This document shows positions 1 to 8,682 of a stretch of DNA of 46,722 bases, in pieces. The translations under genes and the position numbers were made by a program. This stretch comes from Billgrantia campisalis (GTDB taxonomy: Bacteria; Pseudomonadota; Gammaproteobacteria; Pseudomonadales; Halomonadaceae): the NCBI RefSeq assembly GCF_022341425.1, contig NZ_JABFUC010000021.1:1-46722 (forward strand). Reading direction: 5' to 3'. How positions within the stretch are numbered: the stretch's first letter is position 1; the number at the start of each line of letters is the position of its first letter. The notes below the pieces were generated by a model, which saw nothing but the letters and a program-made list of their open reading frames with translations, did not search any database and was not told the DNA's origin.

Positions 1-125
1 GTTCGAGGTTCGAGGTTCGAGGTTCGAGGTTCGAGGTTCGAGGTTCGAGGTTCGAGGTTCGAGGTTCGAGGTTCGAGGTTCGAGGTTCGAGGTTCGAGGT
101 TCGAGGTTCGAGGTTCGAGGTCGAG
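1..125. repeat. Heptanucleotide tandem array GTTCGAG
   Basis: Seventeen perfect tandem copies of GTTCGAG fill positions 1-119, followed by one copy lacking a T (120-125). The array runs off the left edge, so its true length is unknown. It ends only 5 bp beyond the hslO stop codon, in the 3' flank of that gene. The unit has no dyad and no open coding role. A second heptamer array with the same CGAG core lies at 20751-20813. Confidence 0.95.
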
Positions 126-130
126 GTTGC

Positions 131-1006
131 TCAGTGCAGGGTCGGTGGCGGCGTCTCGTCGCCGGCGAGCAGCGCTTCCACCTCCGGCGGCTCGAAGCGA
201 TAGTGGGTGTGGCAGAAGTGGCACTGGGTCTCGATAGCGCCCTGTTCGGCGAGGATCTCACGTAGCTCGCTCGCCTCCAGGCTGAGCAGGGCGTCGGCGA
301 GACGCTCCCGGGAACAGCTGCAGCCGAAGCGCAGCGCCTTGGGGTCGAAGACCCGCACCGTCTCCTCGTGGTAGAGGCGGCGCAGCACCTCGAGGGGCGC
401 AAGGCCGAGCAGCTCCTCGCGCTTCACGGTGTCGGCGAGATGCACGGTGCGATCCCAGGCATCCCGGTCCCGGTTCTGCGTCTCGTCGGGCAGGCGCTGC
501 AGCAGCAGCCCACCGGCGCGCTCGCCGTCGGCCGCCAGCCATAGCCGGGTGGGGAGCTGCTCGGACTGGGCGAAGTAGGCCTCCAGACAGCCTGCCAGGC
601 TGTCGTGATCCAGCGCCACGATCCCCTGGTAGCGGCTGCCCTCCCGCGGGTCCAGGGTGATCACGATCTGGCCGTCGCCGACCAGCTCGCGGAAACCGAG
701 CCCCTCCTCGGGCAGGGTCTGGTCCTCGGCCAGGCGGGCGATGGCGCGCAGCTCGCCGCCGGGGTTGGACTCAGCCATCAGCAGCGCGAGCACCCCCTGG
801 CCGCGCACCTCGATGCTGAGAATGCCGTCGAGCTTGACGGTATCGGTGAGCAGCGCCACCGCGGCCAGCAGCTCGCCGAGCAGGCGATTGACCGCCGGGG
901 GATAGGCGTGACGGTCGAGCACCTCGCGGTAGGCCCGCTCGAGGGTGACGATTTCGCCGCGCACATTGGTATCGTCGAAAAGGAATCGCTGGATCTGGTC
1001 GGTCAT
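131..1006 (-). CDS. hslO: Hsp33 redox-regulated holdase chaperone
   Basis: A 291-residue protein matching Hsp33, the cytosolic holdase that is activated by oxidative unfolding. The C-terminal redox switch is complete: a CxC pair at residues 229 and 231 (FGCSCS) and a CxxC pair at 262 and 265 (CHFC), which in the family bind zinc when reduced and form disulfides under oxidative stress. Length is normal for the family. It is the last gene of a minus-strand group with hslR and yrfG, as in many gammaproteobacteria, with a 45-bp gap after hslR. The Shine-Dalgarno sequence in front of the ATG is poor. The stop codon abuts a heptamer repeat array. Confidence 0.97.
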   Translation of the reverse strand: MTDQIQRFLFDDTNVRGEIVTLERAYREVLDRHAYPPAVNRLLGELLAAVALLTDTVKLDGILSIEVRGQGVLALLMAESNPGGELRAIARLAEDQTLPEEGLGFRELVGDGQIVITLDPREGSRYQGIVALDHDSLAGCLEAYFAQSEQLPTRLWLAADGERAGGLLLQRLPDETQNRDRDAWDRTVHLADTVKREELLGLAPLEVLRRLYHEETVRVFDPKALRFGCSCSRERLADALLSLEASELREILAEQGAIETQCHFCHTHYRFEPPEVEALLAGDETPPPTLH

Positions 1007-1051
1007 ATCGAATCTGCGAGGTATGAAGAGTGAGTGGAGACGTATGAGGAA

Positions 1052-1430
<379 letters not shown>

Positions 1431-1438
<8 letters not shown>

Positions 1439-2135
1439 CGGCGCCCTCCCCGTTCGTCGCCTGCTGCCGCTGCCCAGGCGGCCGGTGATCGGGGAGGATC
1501 GCCGCGAATCGGTCCAGGGCGATGAACTCCTCGAGCTCCTTTTCCGGGCGGGTGCTGTCGGGCTGCTTGATGCCCAGCAGGTGGCGCACCCCATATTCAC
1601 GGGCACTCTCCAGTACCTCGGGATTATCGTCGATGAACAGGGTGCGCTCGGGGTCAAAGGGCTCCACCTCCTGCAGCGCGAACCAGAACTCCTGGGCCTC
1701 CTTGGGCACGCCGACATCCGCCGAGGAGACGATGGCGTCCAGATACTCCTCGAGGCCGGTGAGCGGTAGCTTGAGCTCGAGGCTCTCCCGGTCGGCGTTG
1801 GTGGCCAGCACCACCCGGGGATGGGCCTGCTTGAGCCACTGGAGGAAGTCCAGGGCATCGCTACGCAGGCCGATCAGGTGCTGCACCTCGCGCTTGAGGG
1901 CGAGGATATCCACGCCCAGCTCGCGGCTCCAGTAGGCCAGGCTGTACCAGTTGAGGCTGCCCTTCTCGCGGATGATCCGCGAGCGCAGCGTCTCCTGGGT
2001 GGCCTCATCCAGGCGGTGCAGTTCCACGTAGCGACGCGGCAGGTGCTCCAGCCAGAAGTGGCTGTCGAAGTGCAGGTCCAGCAGGGTGCCGTCCATGTCC
2101 AGCAGAACGGTATCGATGGCGCGCCAGTCGATCAT
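1431..2135 (-). CDS. yrfG: HAD-family nucleotidase, YrfG-like (GMP/IMP nucleotidase)
   Basis: A 234-residue haloacid-dehalogenase-type phosphatase. Motif I is DMDGTLLD near residue 12, with the nucleophilic Asp. Motif II is the ATNAD stretch, motif III the VPKEAQEF lysine, and motif IV the FIDDNPEVL acidic pair. E. coli YrfG dephosphorylates purine mononucleotides, and its gene likewise lies next to hslR-hslO. The ATG at 2133-2135 is preceded by GGAG at 5-bp spacing; in-frame ATGs further upstream have no better site. It is transcribed divergently from nudE, with an 80-bp shared promoter region. Substrate specificity is inferred from synteny. Confidence 0.88.
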
Positions 2136-2215
2136 CGCGGCTCCGGGTGGCATCGAGTCAGGGGGAAGGCATGCTATTGTACCAGCCAGTCCTGTCACGC
2201 AGAAATGGAGTTCCC

Positions 2216-2803
2216 ATGCCCGATTCCCAGTGGCCGCCGAAACCCCGGGTGCTGTCCTGCCAGTCGGTGGCCAGAAGCCGCCTGTTCCACGTCGAGTCGC
2301 TGGAGCTGCGCTTCGCCAACGGCGCCGAGCGGACCTTCGAGCGCCTGACCGGCAGCGACCAGGGCGCGGTGATGATCGTCGCCATGCCCGACCCCGAGCA
2401 CGTGCTGTTGATTCGCGAGTACGCCGCCGGCTTCGAGGACTACGTGCTGACCCTGCCCAAGGGGCTGATTGACCCCGGCGAGGACGTGATCAGCGCCGCC
2501 AACCGCGAACTGATGGAGGAGTGCGGCTTCGGCGCCGAGCGCATCGAGCCGCTGGTGGAGCTGTCGCTGGCCCCCAACTACATGCGCCACCGCATGCAGG
2601 TACTGCTGGCCACCGAGCTCTACCCCCGGCGCCTGCCCGGCGACGAACCGGAGCCGCTGATCGTCGAGACCCACGCCCTGGAAGAGCTGCCCGCCCTGCT
2701 GCTGCGCGAGGACTTCCACGAGGCGCGGGCCATCGCCGCGCTCTACATCGCCCGGGACACCCTGCGCCAGCGCCAGGAGCAAGACATGCCGCCGAGCTGG
2801 TAG
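2216..2803 (+). CDS. nudE: NudE-type Nudix hydrolase (ADP-ribose / NADH / Ap3A)
   Basis: A 195-residue Nudix hydrolase. The Nudix box GLIDPGEDV...RELMEECGFG fits GX5EX7REUXEEXGU, with the metal-binding glutamates present. The family hydrolyses ADP-ribose, Ap3A and NADH into nucleotide monophosphates. E. coli nudE also neighbours yrfG and hslR, supporting the subfamily call. The ATG at 2216 has GGAG at 6-bp spacing; an in-frame start 69 bp upstream has none and would overlap the promoter. It converges on the oxidoreductase gene with 5 bp between stop codons. Confidence 0.92.
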   Translation: MPDSQWPPKPRVLSCQSVARSRLFHVESLELRFANGAERTFERLTGSDQGAVMIVAMPDPEHVLLIREYAAGFEDYVLTLPKGLIDPGEDVISAANRELMEECGFGAERIEPLVELSLAPNYMRHRMQVLLATELYPRRLPGDEPEPLIVETHALEELPALLLREDFHEARAIAALYIARDTLRQRQEQDMPPSW

Positions 2804-2808
2804 CCGGC

Positions 2809-3900
2809 TCAGCCGCGGTGGCCGTGCAGGCGACGCAGGCTACCGCCCTCCTTCAAGCGTATCCAGCGCCCCTGGCGATAGCTATCCAGCCCCGCCTCGA
2901 GCAGGGTCATCACCGTCAGCGCCTCATCCACGGTCACCGGCGGCGGCCCCTGCCCCGCCAGCGCCGCGGCCATACCGGCATAGTAGGCCGGATAGTCACC
3001 CGCGGGGGCAGGGAATTCCCGGCTGACCAGGGCCACGCTGTCGTCCTCGCCCTCGTTGACGGTCAGCGTACCCGGGCGTTCATCGACACCCCAGCCGGGC
3101 GCCGGGGCGCGCCCCTCGTGCAGCCAGGCCTCCTGGGGGTCGCCGCTGTACTTCACGAAGCTGCCGCGGGTCCCGTGCAGCGCCGCCCGCGGGGTGGGTT
3201 CGGCCACCAGCGAGCTGGCCTGCAGGCTGACCCTCAGGCCGTCATACTCCAGCAGCGCCAGGAAGTCGTCGTCGATCTCCGCCCCCTCGCGGGAAGTGGC
3301 CAGCTCCAGCAGGATCGCCCGAGGCCTGCCGAACAGCTGCACCGCCTGGTCGAGCAGATGCGGCCCCAGGTCGAACCAGATGCCGCTGCCGGGACGGTGG
3401 TGGTCGCGCCAGCGGTCGCTGACCGCGGGGCGAAAGCGGTCGAAGCGCAGCGCCAGCGACACCGGCCGCCCCAGGCAGCCGCTCTCCAACACCGACTTCA
3501 AGGCCAGGAAATCACTGTCCCAGCGGCGATTGTGAAAGACGCTGAGCAGCCGCTCGGCCTTTTCCGCCTGGGCCTTGAGCAGCCGCGCCTCGGACAGGCT
3601 CACGGTGAACGGCTTGTCGACGACCACATGCTTGCCGGCGGCCAGGGCCGCCTTGGCCAGCGGGAAGTGGGTATCGTTGGGCGCGGCAATCACCACCAGG
3701 TCGATATCGGAACGGGCCAACAGCGCCGCCGTCTTGGCGACCACCGCCACCTCGGGCAGCGCCTGCTGCACGCGTGGCGGGTCGCTGCTGACCACCGCCA
3801 GCAGCTCGAGGTCCTCGGCCGCTTGAATCAGCGGCGCATGAAAGACCCGGCCGGCACTGCCGAAACCGACCAGGCCGACACCGTAGCTGTGCTTGATCAT
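2809..3900 (-). CDS. Gfo/Idh/MocA-family NAD(P)-dependent oxidoreductase (YdgJ-like)
   Basis: A 363-residue protein with an N-terminal Rossmann fold (GLVGFGSAGRVFHAPLI at about residue 8), the family lysine-proline motif (VVDKPFT at about residue 98) and the C-terminal alpha/beta substrate domain. Members oxidise or reduce sugars, inositols and related polyols. The substrate here cannot be read from the sequence; the overall form is closest to E. coli YdgJ. The ATG at 3898-3900 gives the normal N terminus. It stands alone between nudE (convergent) and ilvD (upstream, 62 bp). Confidence 0.9.
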   Translation of the reverse strand: MIKHSYGVGLVGFGSAGRVFHAPLIQAAEDLELLAVVSSDPPRVQQALPEVAVVAKTAALLARSDIDLVVIAAPNDTHFPLAKAALAAGKHVVVDKPFTVSLSEARLLKAQAEKAERLLSVFHNRRWDSDFLALKSVLESGCLGRPVSLALRFDRFRPAVSDRWRDHHRPGSGIWFDLGPHLLDQAVQLFGRPRAILLELATSREGAEIDDDFLALLEYDGLRVSLQASSLVAEPTPRAALHGTRGSFVKYSGDPQEAWLHEGRAPAPGWGVDERPGTLTVNEGEDDSVALVSREFPAPAGDYPAYYAGMAAALAGQGPPPVTVDEALTVMTLLEAGLDSYRQGRWIRLKEGGSLRRLHGHRG

Positions 3901-3962
3901 CGAACGCGCTTCCCTGCCGGGTGACGGCGAGCCGGGCGGACGGCCCCGCTCGCCGACAGGTC

Positions 3963-5807
3963 TCAATCGAGCTTGGAGAGGTCGCGCACCGCGCCCTTGT
4001 CGGCGGAGGTGGCGAGCATGGCGTAGGCCTTGAGCGCCGCCGAGACCTTGCGCACCCGCTCGATGCTGGGCTTCCAGGCGGCGGCGCCCTTGGCCTCCTC
4101 GGCCTCGCGGCGGGCGGTGAGCTCGGCGTCGGTCAACTTGACGTTGATGGCGCGGTTAGGGATATCGATGTGGATGATATCGCCGCTCTCGACCAGCCCA
4201 ATGGCGCCCCCCGCCGCGGCCTCCGGCGAGACGTGGCCGATGGAGAGCCCGGAGGTGCCGCCAGAGAAGCGCCCGTCGGTGAGCAGCGCGCACGCCTTGC
4301 CGAGTCCCTTGGACTTGAGGTACGAGGTCGGGTAGAGCATCTCCTGCATGCCGGGGCCGCCCTTGGGGCCCTCGTAGCGGATGATGACCACCTCGCCCTC
4401 TTTCACCTTGCCCTCGAGGATATGCGCCACCGCCTGGTCCTGGGACTCCACCACGTGGGCCGGGCCCTCGAAGACCAGGACGGAGTCGTCGACGCCGGCA
4501 GTCTTCACCACGCAGCCGTCGCGAGCGATGTTGCCATAGAGCACGGCGAGTCCGCCCTCTGTCGAGAAGGCGTGCGCCAGGTCGCGGATGCAGCCACCGG
4601 CGCGGTCACCGTCCAGGCTCGGCCAGCGTGCGCTCTGGGAGAAGGCCACCTGGGTCGGCACCCCGCCGGGGCCGGCCCGGTAGAACTCCACCACCTCGGG
4701 GCTCGGCGAGCGCATGATGTCCCACTCGTTGAGGGCGTCCTCGAGGGTGTCGCCATAGACGGTGGGCACCCGGGTATCCAGCACGCCGGCGCGGTCCAGC
4801 TCACCGAGGATCGCCATGATGCCGCCGGCCCGGTGCACGTCCTCGATATGGTACTGCTGGGTATTGGGGGCCACCTTGCACAGCTGCGGCACCTCCCGGG
4901 ACAGGCGGTCGATATCGGCCATGGTGAAGTCGATCTCGGCCTCCTGGGCGGCGGCCAGCAGGTGCAGGATGGTGTTGGTGGAGCCACCCATGGCGATGTC
5001 CAGGGTCATGGCGTTCCTGAACGCCGCCTTGGCGCCGATGGCCCGCGGCAGCAGGTGCGCCTCGTCGCCCTCGTAGTAGCGCTTGGCCAGCTCGACGATG
5101 CGGTGGCCGGCATTCTCGAACAGGCGGCGGCGGTCGGCATGGGTGGCCACCACGGTGCCGTTGCCGGGCAGCGCCAGGCCCAGGGCTTCCATCAGGCAGT
5201 TCATGGAGTTGGCGGTGAACATGCCGGAGCAGCTGCCGCAGGTGGGGCAGGCGCTGCGCTCGACCTCCGCCAGGGTCTCGTCATCGACGCTGTCGTCGGT
5301 GGCCATCACGATGGCATCCACCAGGTCCAGACCGTGGTCGAGCAGCTTGGTCTTGCCCGCCTCCATGGGGCCGCCGGAAACGAAGATCACCGGGATATTG
5401 AGCCGCATGGCGGCATTGAGCATCCCGGGGGTGATCTTGTCGCAGTTGGAGATGCACACCAGGGCGTCAGCGCAGTGGGCGTTGACCATGTACTCGACGC
5501 TGTCGGCGATCAGGTCCCGGCTCGGCAGCGAATAGAGCATGCCGTCGTGGCCCATGGCGATGCCGTCATCCACGGCGATGGTGTTGAACTCCTTGGCCAC
5601 CCCGCCGGCCTTCTCGATCTCGCGGGCCACCAGCTGCCCCATGTCCTTCAGGTGCACGTGCCCGGGCACGAACTGGGTGAAGGAGTTGGCCACGGCGATA
5701 ATCGGCTTGTGGAAGTCGTCATCCTTCATGCCGGTGGCGCGCCACAGGGCGCGGGCGCCGGCCATGTTGCGGCCGGCGGTGGTGGTGCGGGAACGATACT
5801 CGGGCAT
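3963..5807 (-). CDS. ilvD: Dihydroxy-acid dehydratase
   Basis: A 614-residue enzyme catalysing the third step of valine, leucine and isoleucine synthesis: dehydration of 2,3-dihydroxy-3-methylvalerate or -isovalerate to the 2-keto acid. Iron-sulfur and magnesium ligand motifs are intact: CISNCDKITPGM (about 118-129) and CPTCGSCSGMFTANSMN (about 187-203). Length matches the family (616 in E. coli). The ATG at 5805-5807 has AGAGGA 5-6 bp upstream. It is not next to other ilv genes. It follows lon on the same strand across a 163-bp gap that contains a small hairpin. Confidence 0.98.
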   Translation of the reverse strand: MPEYRSRTTTAGRNMAGARALWRATGMKDDDFHKPIIAVANSFTQFVPGHVHLKDMGQLVAREIEKAGGVAKEFNTIAVDDGIAMGHDGMLYSLPSRDLIADSVEYMVNAHCADALVCISNCDKITPGMLNAAMRLNIPVIFVSGGPMEAGKTKLLDHGLDLVDAIVMATDDSVDDETLAEVERSACPTCGSCSGMFTANSMNCLMEALGLALPGNGTVVATHADRRRLFENAGHRIVELAKRYYEGDEAHLLPRAIGAKAAFRNAMTLDIAMGGSTNTILHLLAAAQEAEIDFTMADIDRLSREVPQLCKVAPNTQQYHIEDVHRAGGIMAILGELDRAGVLDTRVPTVYGDTLEDALNEWDIMRSPSPEVVEFYRAGPGGVPTQVAFSQSARWPSLDGDRAGGCIRDLAHAFSTEGGLAVLYGNIARDGCVVKTAGVDDSVLVFEGPAHVVESQDQAVAHILEGKVKEGEVVIIRYEGPKGGPGMQEMLYPTSYLKSKGLGKACALLTDGRFSGGTSGLSIGHVSPEAAAGGAIGLVESGDIIHIDIPNRAINVKLTDAELTARREAEEAKGAAAWKPSIERVRKVSAALKAYAMLATSADKGAVRDLSKLD

Positions 5808-5840
5808 GGTGTCCTCTTTATGCTCAGTCACGCCGTCTTC

Positions 5841-5857
5841 CGCCATCCGGGATGGCG
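5841..5857. other. Short perfect hairpin in the lon-ilvD gap
   Basis: CGCCATC-CGG-GATGGCG: a 7-bp perfect stem with a 3-base loop, 34-50 bp upstream of the ilvD start. On the ilvD-coding strand it is followed by GAAGAC rather than a U run, so it is not a standard terminator. It could be a leader hairpin or a weak transcription barrier. Confidence 0.4.
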
Positions 5858-5970
5858 CACGGTCTGGGTGTCCAGGTGAACCGCCGATTCTGGCATGGGC
5901 GGCTCGCGCTTGCCACAAAGCAGGCACGCAACAGGCCTTCCAGCGGGGACTCGCGGCTTTGCCGGCGCTC

Positions 5971-8409
5971 TCAACCGAACACCACCTTCGCCACGTCCTT
6001 GTAGCGCTTGGCGAAGTGCACCGTCATGCCGGCCTGGAGGTAGTCGGGCAGCTCGTCGTAGTCGCGGCGGTTGGCGTCGGGCAGGATCACCTCGAAGATC
6101 GCGCTGCGCCGGGCGGCGATGATCTTCTCGCGGATGCCGCCCACCGGCAGCACCTGGCCGGTCAGGGTCAGCTCGCCGGTCATCGCCAGGGCGCGGCCGA
6201 CGGCCTGGTGGCGGGCCAGCGACAGCAGCGCGGTGGCCATGGTCACCCCCGCCGAGGGGCCGTCCTTGGGGGTGGCGCCCTCGGGCACGTGCAGGTGCAC
6301 GAAGGCCGAGTCGAAGAAGTCGCTGTCGGCGCCGTACTCCGGCAGATGCCCCAGCACGTAGCTGTAGGCGATATTGGCCGACTCCTGCATCACCTCGCCG
6401 AGCTTGCCGGTGAGCTTGAAGCCGCGGGTCAGGGAGTGGACCTTGCCGGCCTCGATGGGCAAGGTCGCCCCGCCCATGGCGGTCCAGGCGAGTCCGGTGA
6501 CCACGCCCTCCCCCTTGAGCACCTGCTCCTGGCGGAACACCGGCGCGCCGAGGTACGCCTCGAGGTTCTTCACCGACACCTTCACCGTCTGCTGGTCGTG
6601 CTCCAGCATCTTGACCGCCGCCTTGCGCACGATGCGGTGCAGCTGCTTCTCGAGCTGGCGCACCCCCGCTTCGCGGGCATAGCCCTCGATCACCTGCTTG
6701 AGGGCCGCGTCGGTCAGGTTGATGCGCTTCTTGGGGATCTTGTCGCGCCTGAGCAGCTTGGGCCAGAGGTGGTGCTTGGCGATGGCGACCTTCTCCTCGG
6801 CGATATAGCCGGAGAGGCGGATCTGCTCCATGCGATCGAGCAAGGGCCCCGGGATCGAATCCAGGGTATTGGCGGTGCACACGAAGAGCACCTTGGAGAG
6901 GTCCAGGCGCACGTCCAGGTAGTGGTCGAGGAAGTCGACGTTCTGCTCCGGGTCGAGCACCTCGAGCAGCGCGGAAGCTGGGTCGCCCTGGAAGGACTGG
7001 CCGAGCTTGTCGATCTCGTCGAGCATGATCACCGGGTTCTCGACCTCGACCTCCTTGAGCGCCTGGACCAGCTTGCCGGGCATGGCGCCGATGTAGGTGC
7101 GGCGATGCCCCTTGATCTCCGCCTCGTCGCGCATGCCGCCCACCGAGAAGCGGTAGAACTGCCGACCCAGCGCCTCGGCGATGGAGCGGCCCACCGAGGT
7201 CTTGCCCACCCCGGGCGGGCCGACGAGCAGCAGGATCGAGCCGCCCACGTCGCCCTTGAAGGTGCCCTCGGCGAGAAACTCGATGATCCGCTCCTTGACG
7301 TCCCTGAGGCCGTCGTGGTCCCGGTCGAGCACCTGGCGCGCGTGCATCAGGTCGAGCTGGTCATCGCTGTGCACGCCCCAGGGCATGGAGGTCAGCCAGT
7401 CCAGGTAGTTGCGGGTGGTGCCGTATTCCGGCGAGCCGGTCTCCAGCACCGAAAGCTTGTCGAGCTCCTCCTCGATGCGGGTGAGCACCTTGGGCGGCAC
7501 GACCAGCCCCTCGAGCCGGTCGCGGAAGGTGTCGACGTCGTTTTCCCGGTCGTCCTTGGAGATGCCCAGCTCGCGCTGGATCACCTTGAGCTGCTCACGC
7601 AGGAAGAACTCCCGCTGGCGCTCCTGCATCTGGGCGTTGACCTGCTCGCTGATCTCGGTCTGCAGCTGGGCGACATCGATCTCCTTGCGCAGCAGCGGCA
7701 GCACCCGCTGCATGCGGTCGAGCACCGGCAGCGTTTCCAGCACGGCCTGCAGCTCATGGCCCTTGGCGGAGGTGATCGCCGCGGCGAAGTCGGTCAAGGG
7801 GCCCGGCTCGTGGGGGCTGAAGCGGTTGAGGTAGTGCTTGAGCTCCTCGCCGTAGAGCGGGTTGATCGGCAACAGCTCCTTGATGCCGTTGATGATCGCC
7901 ATGGCGTAGGCGCGGGTCTCGTCCTCCTCGGCCTCCACCGGCTCGCGGGGGTAGCTCACCTCGACCAGATAGGGCGGCTCCTTGGAGAGCCAGCGAGTGA
8001 TGCGAAAGCGCCGCAGGCCCTGAGCGATAAACTGCAGCTGCTGATCCTCCCCCTGCAGCTTGTGCACCTTCACCGCGGTGCCGATCGCCGGGAAGTGGTC
8101 ATGGGCCAGGTCCTCCACGCCAGCATCGCCGACGAAGGCCACCCCCAGCGTATGGTGGGGGGTCTTGCCGACGCGCCGGATGGTCTCCTCCCAGCGCTCG
8201 CGGTTGATCACCAGCGGCTGCACCTGGGCGGGAAAGAAAGGACGGTTGTGGATCGGCAGCAGGTAGATGCGCTCGGGCAGGTACTCGCTGGCCGGCACCA
8301 CCGCGTGCCGTGAGGCATCCTCCCCCTCGCCGTCCGAACGCAGCGCCTCGTCCCGAGGCTCCTCGAAGGCTTCCTGCCAGTCCCGCTCGTCGTGATCGTG
8401 TTCGCTCAT
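5971..8409 (-). CDS. lon: ATP-dependent protease La (Lon)
   Basis: An 812-residue cytosolic AAA+ serine protease that degrades misfolded and regulatory proteins. It has an N-terminal LAN domain (about 45-235), a Walker A motif (GPPGVGKTS) and Walker B region (VIMLDEIDKLG), and a C-terminal peptidase domain with Ser719 in PKDGPSAG and Lys762 in REKII. The 43-residue spacing of this dyad equals that of E. coli Lon. The acidic N-terminal extension (SEHDHDERDWQEAFEE) makes it about 28 residues longer than E. coli Lon. The ATG at 8407-8409 has GGAGG at 6-bp spacing. The 273-bp region upstream contains an REP-like element. Confidence 0.97.
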   Translation of the reverse strand: MSEHDHDERDWQEAFEEPRDEALRSDGEGEDASRHAVVPASEYLPERIYLLPIHNRPFFPAQVQPLVINRERWEETIRRVGKTPHHTLGVAFVGDAGVEDLAHDHFPAIGTAVKVHKLQGEDQQLQFIAQGLRRFRITRWLSKEPPYLVEVSYPREPVEAEEDETRAYAMAIINGIKELLPINPLYGEELKHYLNRFSPHEPGPLTDFAAAITSAKGHELQAVLETLPVLDRMQRVLPLLRKEIDVAQLQTEISEQVNAQMQERQREFFLREQLKVIQRELGISKDDRENDVDTFRDRLEGLVVPPKVLTRIEEELDKLSVLETGSPEYGTTRNYLDWLTSMPWGVHSDDQLDLMHARQVLDRDHDGLRDVKERIIEFLAEGTFKGDVGGSILLLVGPPGVGKTSVGRSIAEALGRQFYRFSVGGMRDEAEIKGHRRTYIGAMPGKLVQALKEVEVENPVIMLDEIDKLGQSFQGDPASALLEVLDPEQNVDFLDHYLDVRLDLSKVLFVCTANTLDSIPGPLLDRMEQIRLSGYIAEEKVAIAKHHLWPKLLRRDKIPKKRINLTDAALKQVIEGYAREAGVRQLEKQLHRIVRKAAVKMLEHDQQTVKVSVKNLEAYLGAPVFRQEQVLKGEGVVTGLAWTAMGGATLPIEAGKVHSLTRGFKLTGKLGEVMQESANIAYSYVLGHLPEYGADSDFFDSAFVHLHVPEGATPKDGPSAGVTMATALLSLARHQAVGRALAMTGELTLTGQVLPVGGIREKIIAARRSAIFEVILPDANRRDYDELPDYLQAGMTVHFAKRYKDVAKVVFG

Positions 8410-8514
8410 GGCATCCTCCCAAAGGCAATGCCCTGTGGAATGCGGGCGAGGCACGGCAACTTCAAGTCAAGACGGCAGTTTTCGGGCTCTTCACACTTTG
8501 GCGTGAAACGGCTT

Positions 8515-8637
8515 AGTGGGAGCTTCAGCTCGCGAAGTAGCGCGCAGCGCTACCAAAGGGGCGCCTGCGGCGCCTTCGCCCGGCAGAGTCGAGACGTCGA
8601 ACCGCGGCCTCCCACAGTCACAGTGCACCTCCTACAG
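8515..8637. repeat. REP/BIME-like composite palindromic element
   Basis: Between DUF945 and lon. Outer arms GTGGGAG (8516-8522) and CTCCCAC (8609-8615) form an inverted pair. Inside are three perfect hairpins: GAGC-TTCA-GCTC (8520-8531), GTAGCGC-GCA-GCGCTAC (8537-8553) and GGCGCC-TGC-GGCGCC (8560-8574). The right end reads CACCTCCTACAG. Nested hairpins of this kind in a non-coding gap look like repetitive extragenic palindromes. Genome copy number cannot be judged from one window. Confidence 0.6.
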
Positions 8638-8682
8638 AACTGACGTACGCTAATTTGCGATGAACCAGTTGTCGGGCAGCGC

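Noticed and set aside
3921..8313. Very long open frames on the plus strand opposite ilvD and lon (652 and 924 codons)
   Set aside because: They are antisense shadows of high-GC genes: composition is His/Gly/Ala/Val-rich without domains, and the minus-strand genes are unmistakable.
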